Assembly: GCA_041859945.1 (NCBI GenBank) | Contig: JBFLGC010000006.1 | Coordinates: 1 to 64,000 of the forward strand | DNA length: 64,000 bases | Direction of reading: 5' to 3' | DNA from: Tetragenococcus sp041859945 | GTDB lineage: Bacteria; Bacillota; Bacilli; Lactobacillales; Enterococcaceae | In this document: piece by piece, positions 24,830-34,090 of the stretch | Numbering within the stretch: position 1 is the first letter of the stretch | Layout of the letters: every line of letters begins with the position of its first letter | The notes under the pieces: generated by a model | The model's database searches: none | The model's input: only the letters and a program-made list of their open reading frames with translations | Told to the model about the DNA's origin: nothing | Made by a program: the position numbers and the translations under genes

Positions 24830-24888
24830 TTTACCTAGGTGTTCCTTAGGTAAAACCGAGGCATTTACTAGGTAATCATCTAGCCTCG
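24830..24888 (-). terminator. Terminator region of the D-Ala-D-Ala ligase-like gene, with CCTAGG hairpin
   Basis: On the minus strand CGAGGC...GCCTCG with GGTTTT after it; the first arm is formed by the last codons of the ligase gene. A second small hairpin follows, TTTACCTAAGG, AACA, CCTAGGTAAA. The latter resembles hairpins at about 8.0 and 38.7 kb. Confidence 0.6.
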
Positions 24889-25886
24889 TATTTCTCCAGT
24901 GACAAGGTCACTATTTTTTCACATAAGGCACCATAAGACAAGCCCTCTGCCGCAGCTTCTTGAGGCACTAAGCTCGTCGGTGTCATGCCTGGTAAGGAGT
25001 TGACTTCGATGGCATAAACTGTGCCTGCTTTCGTCAACAAAAAGTCACTCCGAGAATAAACCTCAAGCCCTAAATCGTGATGGATTTTAAGCGCTAGTGT
25101 TTGCAATGTATCCCGCCATCTTGCCGCGATTGGTGCCGGTGTGATCTCTTCAGTCGCACCTACCTGATATTTGTTGGCATAATCGTAAAAACCTTTTTTC
25201 GGTCGGATCTCAATAACGGGCAGGGCCTTTTCGTCTAAAACCCCGACGGAAAACTCCCGGCCTACGATTTTTTCTTCAACTAAAACGGCCCCTTTACGGG
25301 AATAACTAGCCGCCACTGCCACGGCCTTTTTTAATTCGCCTCTAGTGTCGACCAAAGTCACGCCGATACTTGAACCATTATCGAGTGGTTTGACAACAGC
25401 CGGAAGCGGGATTTCGGAAAGATCGTCTTGAGCATGAACGATTTGCCAGTCGGCGGTTTGGATGCCATGGAAGAAAAAAAGTTCCTTAGATAGTTGTTTA
25501 TTCATCGCCAAAGCACTAGCCGTACTTCCTGAACCTGTATAACGGATCCCAAAAATATCAAACAAAGCCGCTAATTTACCATTTTCACCGATCCCACCAT
25601 GGAGACCTAAAAAAACTAAATCGGCCGATTGACAAATCGGAATCACATTGGCTCCGATTTCGGGACCTTTTTGTTTAGTAAAGGTCGTTTTGATCTGCGC
25701 TTCATAGGTTTGCCCCGCTTGCTTTCCATAGACTTCATCAAAAGTCGGCTCTGAAAAACCAGCCGACAGATCCATCAAGATCACTTGATGCCCATTGGCC
25801 CGTAAAGCTGCCGCGATTTTACTTCCTGATGACATCGACACATCATGTTCATCACTTTGACCGCCTGCAAGTACAACTATTTTCAT
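24876..25886 (-). CDS. D-alanine--D-alanine ligase-like ATP-grasp enzyme
   Basis: A 336-residue ATP-grasp protein. It opens KIVVLAGGQSDEHDVSMSSG, the Ddl N-terminus, and has GLHGGIGENGKLAALFD, KPLDNGSSIGVTLV (ATP-binding loop), EKIVGREFSVGVLDEKALPV and EVNSLPGMTPTSLVPQ. Ddl joins two D-alanines for peptidoglycan. Several motifs are looser than in canonical Ddl (E-H-D-V-S kept; H-G-P-x-G-E-D replaced by HGGIGENG), so it may be a second, divergent ligase, as some enterococci have. The start follows GGGGAAG; a 16-codon extension is rejected. Confidence 0.82.
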   Translation of the reverse strand: MKIVVLAGGQSDEHDVSMSSGSKIAAALRANGHQVILMDLSAGFSEPTFDEVYGKQAGQTYEAQIKTTFTKQKGPEIGANVIPICQSADLVFLGLHGGIGENGKLAALFDIFGIRYTGSGSTASALAMNKQLSKELFFFHGIQTADWQIVHAQDDLSEIPLPAVVKPLDNGSSIGVTLVDTRGELKKAVAVAASYSRKGAVLVEEKIVGREFSVGVLDEKALPVIEIRPKKGFYDYANKYQVGATEEITPAPIAARWRDTLQTLALKIHHDLGLEVYSRSDFLLTKAGTVYAIEVNSLPGMTPTSLVPQEAAAEGLSYGALCEKIVTLSLEKYEAR

Positions 25887-26124
25887 TGTTTCTTCCCCAC
25901 GTCTCATTAAATTTGTTAGTCTTATTATGCGCAAGGTAAGTGATTATGACAAGTGTTTTATTGGAAATTGAAACAAGAATTAAGAAATCAAAAATTTTTC
26001 ACACTTTTTAAGAAAAATGCTGATTCTTTAACTCACAGCTAACTCACTTAAAATCCGAATTTATCCTGTCCTTTTTCAAAAACTAGGCGTACAATAAAAC
26101 TTAACTAAGAAAGGAGTGGTAACT

Positions 26125-26193
26125 ATGGACAATGCTAAGCTACGTTCTCAATTGTCTGTAATAGACAAAAAAAGAGGGGGATCAGTCGCTTAA
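26125..26193 (+). CDS. 22-residue peptide ORF upstream of a broken ABC exporter
   Basis: AAAGGAGTGG lies just before an ATG that opens a short frame starting MDNAKLRSQL and ending KKRGGSVA. It stops 28 bases before the exporter gene. Position, size and strong ribosome binding site suggest a peptide precursor exported by that transporter (signal peptide hormone or small bacteriocin), but no known family is recognised. A chance short ORF cannot be excluded. Confidence 0.4.
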   Translation: MDNAKLRSQLSVIDKKRGGSVA

Positions 26194-26221
26194 CACCACA
26201 CTATAGAAAAGAGTGATGTTA

Positions 26222-27807
26222 ATGGATTTGAAAACTTATTTATTCCGTTGTAAGAAGGAAAATATTCAAACGCTATTTTGGTTAGTTCTTGGTTCGCTAT
26301 GTGTAACGGCCCATGGTCTGTGTAATGCCAACGCGATGACACAATTAGTAGCAGGAAATCTCATATTATTTGCCAAATGGATCATCTTTATGGTGGCGAC
26401 AGATCTCATTTGGTCCTTACAATTACGCAATGTGGCTATTTACACCGAACGCTCGATGCAGGTCATGGAAAAGATATCACTGAAAGAATGGCTCACACTA
26501 GTTATGACAGCTACCACCAAGAAACAAACGCGACATATAGTTCATGGTTGACCAACGATATCACTAGTATCAACGAGTTGGGCTACGATGTCCTTGCCAC
26601 GGTGATCCAACAATTTTTCAACTTGGTTTTTAGTATCCTCGTTTTATTTAAGTATCATTTTTCCTTACTGTTCACTGTCGCCTTCTTCATGATCTGGATG
26701 TTGCTTGTTCCACGATTGTTCACAAAAAAACTGAATGAACGCTCGGTAAAAGTAACTAAGAAAAATGAAAAGCTGATGCAGGCAATCACGGATGTCCTCG
26801 AAGGCTTTGACACCTTATTCATGTTAAACAAACGTCAAAAAATCGTGACTAAAACTGAAATGGCCTCACAAAATTTAATGGAATCAAAAGTTAGCTATGC
26901 ACAAACGATGGGAAATATGTCGGCCACAATCAATTTAGTTAGCTTGCTTAGTCAATTAGCTATTTTAGCCCATGCCGGTCTCTTGTTTGCAGCTAAATTA
27001 GTCCCGATCGGCGCCGTCAGTACCGCTTCTTATTTTGCCAGTAATGTTTTCTCAAGTTTAACAGGCTTAACTTTAAACTTAGCCGAGATGAAAACCGTCC
27101 AACCGATTTTTGACAAATTTAAGGAGTTAGCTGTTACTAACAAAGAAGCCGATCAATTACAACCTTTCACAACCAGCTTAACAGTAGAAAAGCTCGCTTT
27201 TGCCTATCCGGATCGTTCTGAATTGTTCAAAAATAAATCCTTTCAGTTAAAAAAAGGTAAAAAATACGCTTTGGTAGGTCCTTCTGGCGTAGGAAAATCA
27301 ACTTTACTCAATATTTTAGCTGGAAAAATCGATCACTATGCTGGAAGTATTCAACTTGACGGTCGTGACTATCACACGATTTCAGCAGATACACTTCATG
27401 AAGAAATTTTCTTGATCGATCAGGCGCCTTATATTTTTAATGAATCTTTGCTTGAAAATATTACTTTGGGGCAGCCCATTTCCGAGGAGAGGTTGACCCA
27501 AATCATTCAACAAGCTGGCTTGAACGACTGGCTCACAAGCCTACCAGCAGGCATTCACACCGTACTTCGTCACCAAGGAACGGATATTTCTGGTGGCCAA
27601 AAACAGCGCATCGTCTATGCCAGAGGACTAGTTGCTGGCCGCAAGTTCATCTTGATGGACGAAGGAACAGCTTCCCTAGATCAAGATTCTGCACAATTTT
27701 TAGAAAATGCACTCGCTTGCGACCCTGACCTGACCTTACTCATGGCCACTCACCACCTGCCCCCAGAAATCAAGGCCAAAATGGACGCGATTTTTATTTT
27801 AGTGTAA
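26222..27807 (+). pseudogene. ABC exporter (permease-ATPase) with a one-base frameshift
   Basis: The first frame runs MDLKTYLFRCKKENIQTLF to about codon 84, then breaks; the second frame resumes DITERMAHTSYDSYHQET and continues to a full ATPase domain with Walker A VGPSGVGKSTLLNILAG, signature DISGGQKQRIVYAR and Walker B FILMDEGTASLDQD. One extra A in the A4 run near 26472 would restore about 528 codons, close to the 522 of the paralogue at 47660-49228. The ATPase domain could be made alone only by an internal start. Family: exporter of peptides or similar molecules. Confidence 0.75.
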
Positions 27808-27846
27808 AAGCAAAATTTTCATAAAAGGCAAGAAAAAAGGAACACC

Positions 27847-28258
27847 ATGCGAATTTTCTTAGAAGGTCAGCAAACAGCTTTATTAGCAACTGTGATAAGC
27901 CTAATTATGCATTCGAACACAGATTTTTGGAATTTAAAGGGATCGGGCCAAAGATCGGAGCGATGATTTTAAGAGCCATTATCACATTGCAGTTGAATCC
28001 AACATTACGAGGCATAGATGAGGTACTCTTGCCAGTCGATGTCCATGATACACGGATCTTGATGCGGACCGGATGTTTACTCACTTTAAAATGGCGAAAA
28101 AAACTATACAAAATTTATCATTTATCGAAATCGCCCAAAATATCATCAAAGATGCTTGTATTCGGAAAAAATTAGACTGGGTCATCGTCGACAAGTTCCT
28201 GTGGCTCACCGGTTCATTAGGTCGTGTAGACGAATTGGCTCTACGGATGAGATCCTGA
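27847..28258 (+). pseudogene. Remnant of a helix-hairpin-helix (HhH) protein, DNA-glycosylase-like
   Basis: No single frame is intact. One frame reads NYAFEHRFLEFKGIGPKIGA, MILRAIITLQLN and LPVDVHDTRILMRTG; another takes over near 28075 with FKMAKKTIQNLSFIEIAQNI and LDWVIVDKFLWLTG. FKGIGPKIGAMILR is an HhH motif and the Asp-containing stretch resembles the endonuclease III/glycosylase fold. The start is uncertain and at least one frameshift is present. It follows the broken exporter. Confidence 0.45.
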
Positions 28259-28423
28259 GCTCTTTTTCGTGTAAGTTTAAACAGAAATCATCATGACCAA
28301 CTGTGGCAAACGATTATTGCTCCAACTGATGAACACTCTCTTATGATTCAATCTTGATATCCTCGTCCTTCGCTATGTCTCAAAGATTGTACAAAAAAGG
28401 GACGATCGATCATTATAAAATAA

Positions 28424-28463
28424 AAAATCCGACATCTTTGATTTTTGAGGATGTCGATTTTTG
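28424..28463 (+). terminator. Terminator after the HhH remnant
   Basis: Arms AAATCCGACATC and GATGTCGATTT (one bulge) around a 13-base loop, followed by TTGATT. Confidence 0.5.
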
Positions 28464-28477
28464 ATTAAGAATACTGT

Positions 28478-28555
28478 GCGATTTTTCAGCTTTACTTCGT
28501 GATTTATCTGTTTTACTCCGCGTTTTTCTCGTTCTACTCCGCGATTTCTTCGTCG
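28478..28555. repeat. 21-bp tandem repeat, about 3.7 copies
   Basis: Units begin at 28478, 28499, 28520 and 28541, with pattern GCGATTTnTC...TTACTTC/CTACTCC. Divergence between units is moderate. On the minus strand an open frame would give a basic 7-residue repeat of the type KSRSKAE. This and the hairpin before it are all I see between 28259 and 28595. Confidence 0.65.
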
Positions 28556-28595
28556 TTATCTTTCAACGAATAATACTGTGTAAGAGCATTTCTGC

Positions 28596-29018
28596 TTACC
28601 TCATTACGATTTTTAAAATTTGCAGATCTAGTTCATCAACATTCATCTGATCTAACTCGTCCCAAGCACAAAAAGCGATTTTATCCATTTCATCTTGATC
28701 CTCTTTCACAAATGGGATTGGTGCTGCGATCGTTCCTAAAAAAACAGCTCTAAAGCGCGTGGTTTTATCTTGAATTTTTGCGATCTTGACTAACTTCAAA
28801 TCAGTCAAAGTTTGGTGTGTCTCTTCTAAGAACTCTCGCTGAGCGGTCTCAAAAATAGTTTCTTGAGGCTCCCTTTTACCAGCAGGGACCTCCCATTGTT
28901 TAGGCCAATTGTTGTAACCCACTAAAAATTTCCCCGCAAATAAACAATTGATACAGGCGCTAGTCAAGTTCTCCTCTAAAACATTCGCTGGAGCTGTGAT
29001 CTTCAATAATTTAGTCAT
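28596..29018 (-). CDS. NUDIX hydrolase
   Basis: A 140-residue pyrophosphohydrolase of the Nudix family. The Nudix box is present as AGKREPQETIFETAQREF followed by LEETHQ (residues about 56-79), matching G-x5-E-x7-R-E-U-x-E-E. WEVPAGKRE just before it suggests an ADP-ribose or nucleoside-diphosphate-sugar type, but the substrate cannot be assigned. It is a single gene, divergent from proBA, with a weak ribosome binding site (GGAGAT). Confidence 0.88.
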   Translation of the reverse strand: MTKLLKITAPANVLEENLTSACINCLFAGKFLVGYNNWPKQWEVPAGKREPQETIFETAQREFLEETHQTLTDLKLVKIAKIQDKTTRFRAVFLGTIAAPIPFVKEDQDEMDKIAFCAWDELDQMNVDELDLQILKIVMR

Positions 29019-29199
29019 GGTATCTCCTTATTCATAGATATTTCTAAAATACGCTGAAATTTTCCACTAATTACTAGACATGTGTGTGCCGTATCTTAGC
29101 TCTATTTCTAAAATAATTCTCAAAATTTTCCAATAATACATGAAAAATCGCTCGTTTCCTAGTACAATAGACCAAACGCTAATAGAAAAAGGTGACAGT

Positions 29200-30018
29200 A
29201 TGCGAGAAAGTATGGCAAAAGTGAAGCGGTTGGTGGTCAAGATCGGGACGAGTTCTTTGATCTATCCCAATGGCAAGGTCAATTTGGCCGGAATCGATGA
29301 GTTGGCTTATGTGTTGACAGACTTGCACAATCGCGGGTTAGAAGTGATTTTGGTCACATCAGGAGCGATCGGAGTCGGCTTGAACAAATTACAATTATTG
29401 GAACGGCCCCAAGCGATCCCAGAACAACAAGCGGTAGCGGCTGTCGGGCAAACGGAATTGATGACGATCTATACCCAACGCTTTGAAGCCTACAGCCAAA
29501 AAACGGCGCAAGTCTTACTGACGCGCGACATTGTGGAATTTCCAAAAAGTCGGAACAATGTGGTCAATACCTTGGATCAGTTGCTAGCCATGGATATCCT
29601 CCCGATCATCAACGAAAATGACACCGTGGCCGTCGATGAGTTGGACCATTTAACCAAATTTGGTGATAATGACCAACTGTCGGCTATCGTGACCGAGCTG
29701 GTCGCCGCCGATCTTTTGATCATGTTATCCGATATCAATGGCTTTTATTCTGACGATCCGAGCAAAAACAGTCAAGCAATCCTTTATTCACACGTCAGTA
29801 AGATCACAGATGAATTGCTGAAAGAGGCTGGTGGCACAAGTTCTGCTTTTGGCACGGGTGGGATGCGCAGTAAACTGAAAGCCGCCCAACGTGTGTTAGA
29901 TGCCTCGAGCAAAATGGTGCTGGCCAACGGCAAACGCCCGAAGATCATTTTTGACATTTTAGCAGGTAAAGAAATCGGGACCCTTTTTGAAGAAATGGAG
30001 GAAAACGACAATGACTGA
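29200..30018 (+). CDS. proB: Glutamate 5-kinase
   Basis: A 272-residue amino acid kinase catalysing the first step of proline synthesis, glutamate to gamma-glutamyl phosphate. Motifs: RLVVKIGTSSLIYPNG near the N-terminus, VILVTSGAIGVGLNKL, INENDTVAVDEL, FGDNDQLSAIV and GTGGMRSKLKAAQ. It lacks the C-terminal PUA domain of the Escherichia coli enzyme, as several Gram-positive versions do. The start follows AAAAGGTGA; a 20-codon in-frame extension upstream is not supported. It overlaps proA by eight bases. Confidence 0.95.
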   Translation: MRESMAKVKRLVVKIGTSSLIYPNGKVNLAGIDELAYVLTDLHNRGLEVILVTSGAIGVGLNKLQLLERPQAIPEQQAVAAVGQTELMTIYTQRFEAYSQKTAQVLLTRDIVEFPKSRNNVVNTLDQLLAMDILPIINENDTVAVDELDHLTKFGDNDQLSAIVTELVAADLLIMLSDINGFYSDDPSKNSQAILYSHVSKITDELLKEAGGTSSAFGTGGMRSKLKAAQRVLDASSKMVLANGKRPKIIFDILAGKEIGTLFEEMEENDND

Positions 30019-31258
30019 TTTAGAAAAAATGGGCCAAGACGCCAAAGATTGCGCCTATGAGCTGGGCCTTTTAGAGACGAGACGAAAAAACGAGCTCTTG
30101 GAAAAAATGGCCGCTGCTTTGGTCACACGGACCGATGAAATTTTAGCGGCCAACGAGCTTGATTTAGCAGCAGCCACTGACAACGGCGTGGCTGAAGTCA
30201 TGAAAGACCGGCTGTTATTAACAACTGAACGGATCCAGGCGATGGCAGAAGGTATGCGTAAGATTGCGCAATTACCCGATCCGATCGGCCAAGTCGAAAA
30301 AATGTGGAAAAATGCGGACGGGTTATTGATTGGTCGGCAGAAAGTCCCGCTTGGTGTCGTCGGCATCATTTACGAATCACGACCTAACGTTACCACTGAT
30401 GCGGCCAGTCTTTGCTTTAAAGCTGGCAATGCGGTGATCTTGCGCGGCGGGAAAGAGGCGCTCTTATCCAATCAAAGTCTAGTGACGATCTTACAAGAAA
30501 CCTTGGTCGCAAGCGGCTTTTCGCCCTATGCGATCCAATTCATCGATGACCCCAGCCATGCAGTTGCCGAAAAGTTCATGCGGCTAACGGAGTTTCTCGA
30601 TGTGTTGATCCCACGCGGCGGCGCGAACTTGATTCAGCGTGTGAAGACGACTGCTACCGTGCCCGTGATCGAGACCGGCACTGGCAACAACCATGTTTAC
30701 ATTGATAAAGATGCCACGCTTGCGATGGCGATCGAGATTGTGATCAACGCCAAAGCCCAACGTCCTTCTGTTTGTAACGCCATCGAAACCGTATTGATCC
30801 ATAAAGAAGTCGCGGCCTTTTTCTTGCCTGAACTTGAAAAAGCTTTATTGGAAGCAGGCGTTGCGATCCGCGCTGATGAGCGCGCCTGTGAATACATGCC
30901 CAGTGCCCAGCTGGCTGTGGCAGCCGATTGGGAGACAGAATTTTTGGACTACATTTTGGCCATCAAGGTAGTCGATAGTTTAGAAGAAGCCATCGCCCAC
31001 ATCAATCACTACGGTACCAAGCACTCGGAAGCGATCATTACCGAAAATTACTCGGCTTCACAGAAGTTTTTGAAAGAAGTCGACGCAGCAGCCGTCTATG
31101 TCAATGCTTCGACGCGCTTCACAGACGGTTTCGTCTTTGGCTTCGGCGCCGAGATCGGCATTTCGACCCAAAAATTACACGCCCGTGGTCCCATGGGATT
31201 GGACGCCTTGACCTCAATGAAATACATTATTTACGGGCAAGGTCAAATACGTAGCTAG
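30011..31258 (+). CDS. proA: Gamma-glutamyl phosphate reductase
   Basis: A 415-residue NADPH-dependent enzyme making glutamate-5-semialdehyde, the second proline step. Conserved parts: PLGVVGIIYESRPNVTTDA, the catalytic Cys in KAQRPSVCNAIETVLIH, and FVFGFGAEIGISTQKLHARG at the C-terminus. GGAGG lies at the end of proB, eight bases before the ATG, so the two are coupled. A strong terminator follows directly. Confidence 0.97.
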   Translation: MTDLEKMGQDAKDCAYELGLLETRRKNELLEKMAAALVTRTDEILAANELDLAAATDNGVAEVMKDRLLLTTERIQAMAEGMRKIAQLPDPIGQVEKMWKNADGLLIGRQKVPLGVVGIIYESRPNVTTDAASLCFKAGNAVILRGGKEALLSNQSLVTILQETLVASGFSPYAIQFIDDPSHAVAEKFMRLTEFLDVLIPRGGANLIQRVKTTATVPVIETGTGNNHVYIDKDATLAMAIEIVINAKAQRPSVCNAIETVLIHKEVAAFFLPELEKALLEAGVAIRADERACEYMPSAQLAVAADWETEFLDYILAIKVVDSLEEAIAHINHYGTKHSEAIITENYSASQKFLKEVDAAAVYVNASTRFTDGFVFGFGAEIGISTQKLHARGPMGLDALTSMKYIIYGQGQIRS

Positions 31259-31261
31259 CCG

Positions 31262-31300
31262 AAAAGTCCGACTTTATACTTTTAAAGTCGGACTTTTTTT
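31262..31300. terminator. Terminator after proBA
   Basis: AAAAGTCCGACTTTA, six bases, TAAAGTCGGACTTTT and more T. The facing pentapeptide-repeat gene ends beside it, so it may work in both directions. Confidence 0.85.
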
Positions 31301-31943
31301 AGGGCACGATCACAAGGCCTAAGCCCATCGCCACAACCAACGCCTGCTCCTGATTCACGATCAGCCCTGGCAAAGATTCTTGAGAAAGGGCGATGCGATC
31401 AAAGGTATCAGTTGAAAGATCCAGTCCTTTAAGTTTCACGTGAAACCAATTGGAGCCGGTCAGTTGACTATTCGTGACTCTCGTATGTTGCCAATTCAGC
31501 TCGAAAAACTCGGCTTCATTTAACTGACAATTGTCAAAAGTGACCACTTTTAAGGTAGCACTGCTAAAGGACGCAAAATCCGCCAGACAATCTTCAAAAA
31601 CACAATCGCGCAAATGACTTTCGGCAAAATTAGTGCCCGTCAACTTACACCCACGAAAAATGACTCGCCAAAAGGAAGTACCGATCCAATCGAGATTTGA
31701 CAGATCACAATTCTCAAAGATCACATTGGTACAATCAAACCGTGGCAAATGAGTATTTTGCAAGCGGATATTTCTTAACTTACAGCCCTGTAAAGCCATA
31801 TTTTCTGCCGTTTGATAGCTCTGATCAGCGCCGGAAAAAGTCTTGCCAGAAAAAATCGCTTCATCTTCTAAATAGAAATCCGCCGTCTCCAACAGTGGTA
31901 AGTCTGGGGCAGCCGGCGTTTTGCTTTTTTTCAATAGATCCAC
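31299..31943 (-). CDS. Pentapeptide-repeat protein
   Basis: A 214-residue protein with A(D/N)LxF-type repeats forming a right-handed beta-helix: CKLRNIRLQNTHLPRFDCTN, VIFENCDLSNLDWIGTSFWR, VIFRGCKLTGTNFAESHLRD and so on to about residue 175. Length and shape recall Qnr-like proteins that protect gyrase from quinolones, including the chromosomal one of Enterococcus faecalis, but other functions are possible and I do not claim resistance. The codons for Phe-His-Val-Lys near residue 168 carry a parS core. It converges with proA. Confidence 0.8.
   Translation of the reverse strand: MDLLKKSKTPAAPDLPLLETADFYLEDEAIFSGKTFSGADQSYQTAENMALQGCKLRNIRLQNTHLPRFDCTNVIFENCDLSNLDWIGTSFWRVIFRGCKLTGTNFAESHLRDCVFEDCLADFASFSSATLKVVTFDNCQLNEAEFFELNWQHTRVTNSQLTGSNWFHVKLKGLDLSTDTFDRIALSQESLPGLIVNQEQALVVAMGLGLVIVP
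31433..31446. promoter_or_regulatory. parS-like site (14-bp core)
   Basis: GTTTCACGTGAAAC matches the parS core exactly; only the two outermost bases of the 16-bp consensus differ (A and C instead of T and A). It lies inside the pentapeptide-repeat gene. Confidence 0.65.
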
Positions 31944-32099
31944 TCCTTTTTAGATAGTATAGCATGGTACCAAAAGAGAAGATACCCATGGTTTTTGTAT
32001 CCAACTTTTATAGACCAAAGATTTTGCTACAGATTCGCTGCTTCACTTCGAAAGTGGCTTGCTGCGGAAGCTCCATGATAAATGAATGACAGAAACTTG

Positions 32100-32215
32100 C
32101 TTGTCAGGGAGACTCAACTATTCCTGATACGTTTCCGATACTTGTTAGGAATTCTCTACTATCCCTGATACGTTCGCCATTCTTGTCAGGGATTCTCCAC
32201 TATTCCTGTTTGAAA
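32100..32215. repeat. 41-bp tandem repeat, about 2.8 copies
   Basis: Units start at 32100, 32141 and 32182 with the pattern CTTGTCAGGGATTCTC...ACTATTCCTGATACG. The inner halves (TCAGGGA...TCCTGA) could pair as short hairpins. It is the only structure I see between 31944 and 32354. Confidence 0.7.
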
Positions 32216-32354
32216 CTTGGCAGACAGATAGTAACAGGCACATTCGTGAAGATCAGCATACAAGTTTGGTGGTTAAATTTCCATCTTAAGGCGGATGTTT
32301 TTTTGCAAAAGATTTGCTATTCTTAGAGTATGAAAAAGGGTGGAGGTACAAAAA

Positions 32355-32546
32355 ATGAACAATCAATCAACGTTTATCACCATTATAAAAATCATCGTAG
32401 GGCTTGTCTTAGCAAGTTTGGCTATCAAAGTCTTGTTTGCTTTATTCAGTGGTCTGTTCTGGGTCGCTTTCCGCTATGGGATCCCCTTGCTTTTAGCAAT
32501 CGGTATCGTGTATCTAGTCAGTCCCAAAAACAATCAGCGCCGCTAA
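32355..32546 (+). CDS. Small membrane protein, two helices
   Basis: A 63-residue protein starting MNNQSTFITIIKIIVGLVLA. Two hydrophobic segments (about residues 7-27 and 30-53) and a basic tail, PKNNQRR. GGTGGAGGT is seven bases before the ATG. No family recognised; a terminator follows, so this is probably an independent expressed gene. Confidence 0.65.
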   Translation: MNNQSTFITIIKIIVGLVLASLAIKVLFALFSGLFWVAFRYGIPLLLAIGIVYLVSPKNNQRR

Positions 32547-32554
32547 CGATAATC

Positions 32555-32585
32555 AGACCGAGCAGTAAAAATACTGCTCGGTCTT
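32555..32585. terminator. Bidirectional terminator between the small membrane gene and the ABC-F gene
   Basis: Perfect 13-bp arms AGACCGAGCAGTA/TACTGCTCGGTCT around five A. Confidence 0.8.
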
Positions 32586-32587
32586 CT

Positions 32588-34090
32588 TTATTCAAGTTGT
32601 TTGATTTGAGAAACGAGTTCTTGAATGGCTGCTAGATCAGCATTAGGATCTTGAATCAAGCGATCCTTTTTAAAACGTAATAATTGTAGCTGCGCTTGTT
32701 TTTCATCTTCACTGACTGTGATCGGACGACTCATTTTTCCAGCTGCGATTTTCCAAACTTGATCCGTGCAGTGCTCCACCAACACTTGATCGTGGCTGAC
32801 CAAAATAAAGGCACCCGGATAATCCTTGAGAAAGTTTTCTAGATCAACGAGTGCTGTAATATCTAAAAAATTGCTTGGTTCGTCCAATAGTAGTAATTGA
32901 TGATCGCCTAACAGTACTTTGGCAAGTGTCACTCGCACTTTTTCGCCACCACTCAATCCCTCGATTTTTTTATGCACTTCCCCTTTTCTAAATCCTAAGC
33001 CACCCAACAAATCTCGAATAACTTGGTCGTTTTGTAGAGACTGGGCTTTTGCAGCCTCAAGTATCGTTTCATCAACCCGCAAGTGATCTAAACGTTGGTC
33101 AAAGAATCCCAATGATAAATGTTCATATTGATAATAATCTGTCTTTCTCGGATCGTTAAGATACTCCAAAAAGGTCGATTTACCGCAACCATTGGCTCCT
33201 ACTAGTCCAATATGATCGCCTGTAGTTACTTTGAAATTTTCCACTTCAAACAACGTTCGATTTTGTCGTTGGACCGTCCGTTCTGAAATATTGATCAAAG
33301 TGATTGGCCGCAAGTCCAGTTTCCCCACCGTTTTTAGGTGGATTGCTGGCACTTTGGTCGGTTTTGAGATCTTGTCCATGCGTTCGATTCGTTTTTCGAT
33401 CGTTTTAGCTGACTTTGCCATTTGTTTTGCTTGCGTATCATAACTACCTAAACGCGAATTGACTTTCCAATCAGAAGCAGACACGCTCTTTTTCTTCTTG
33501 GTCATACGGGCGGCTTTTTGCCGGCGGATCTGTATTTCTTTTTCCAACTGCTCTTTTTGTTGCTGTTGCTGCTGGTATTGCCGCGTTCGCTTTTCTTGTT
33601 CTTTTTGAAAAAAATTTTCAAAGGCGCCATAATTTCCCACAAATTCACACAGTTCTCCTTGGTCAAGATACCAAATTTTTTCGACAACTTGCGCTAACAG
33701 GTGACGATCATGAGAAATGATCACTAGCGTTTGATCGGTCTGCTGCAAAGCCTCACTCAACCAGGCTTGATTTTCACTATCTAAGTTTGCACTCGGTTCA
33801 TCTAACAAAAGCAAACCTTTCTCTGAATGCAGAAGTTCGAGCATTTCTTGCTTGATCGTTTCACCACCACTTGCGTCCATTTTATCAGACTGCTGGGGCA
33901 AATGACCCAAGCTAGCCCGACAAATGATCGCTTCATTACCAGCTAGAATAGCCTTGAACAAGGTGGTTTTGCCACTCCCATTGCTAGCCACAAAACCAAT
34001 TTTTTCTTTACTTTCAACTTGCAATTGTTTGATATGAAATAGTTGCTTGCCGCCTGCTACGATATTGAAATTTTTGATCGATAATTCCAT
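32588..34090 (-). CDS. ABC-F ATPase of the antibiotic-resistance (ARE) type
   Basis: A 500-residue soluble twin-ATPase protein with no membrane helices. NBD1 has Walker A VASNGSGKTTLFKAIL and GLLLLDEPSANLDSE; the linker is rich in Gln/Lys (residues about 180-260); NBD2 has VGANGCGKSTFLEYL, signature GLSGGEKVRVTLAK and LLLLDEPSNFLD. The long charged interdomain linker is the ARE-type antibiotic-target-release element, as in Vga/Lsa/Msr/Vml proteins, which free ribosomes from bound drugs. The drug is unknown. GGAGG precedes the ATG; a 44-codon extension would lie in the leader. A leader with promoter, tiny ORF and terminators controls it. Confidence 0.85.
   Translation of the reverse strand: MELSIKNFNIVAGGKQLFHIKQLQVESKEKIGFVASNGSGKTTLFKAILAGNEAIICRASLGHLPQQSDKMDASGGETIKQEMLELLHSEKGLLLLDEPSANLDSENQAWLSEALQQTDQTLVIISHDRHLLAQVVEKIWYLDQGELCEFVGNYGAFENFFQKEQEKRTRQYQQQQQQKEQLEKEIQIRRQKAARMTKKKKSVSASDWKVNSRLGSYDTQAKQMAKSAKTIEKRIERMDKISKPTKVPAIHLKTVGKLDLRPITLINISERTVQRQNRTLFEVENFKVTTGDHIGLVGANGCGKSTFLEYLNDPRKTDYYQYEHLSLGFFDQRLDHLRVDETILEAAKAQSLQNDQVIRDLLGGLGFRKGEVHKKIEGLSGGEKVRVTLAKVLLGDHQLLLLDEPSNFLDITALVDLENFLKDYPGAFILVSHDQVLVEHCTDQVWKIAAGKMSRPITVSEDEKQAQLQLLRFKKDRLIQDPNADLAAIQELVSQIKQLE

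Noticed and set aside
31299..31943. Calling the pentapeptide-repeat protein a Qnr
   Set aside because: Size and repeats fit, but residue-level identity to a Qnr cannot be judged here.
32588..34090. Naming the ABC-F protein as a specific resistance determinant (msr, lsa, vga)
   Set aside because: Domain type is clear, but I cannot assign a named gene or drug from sequence alone.
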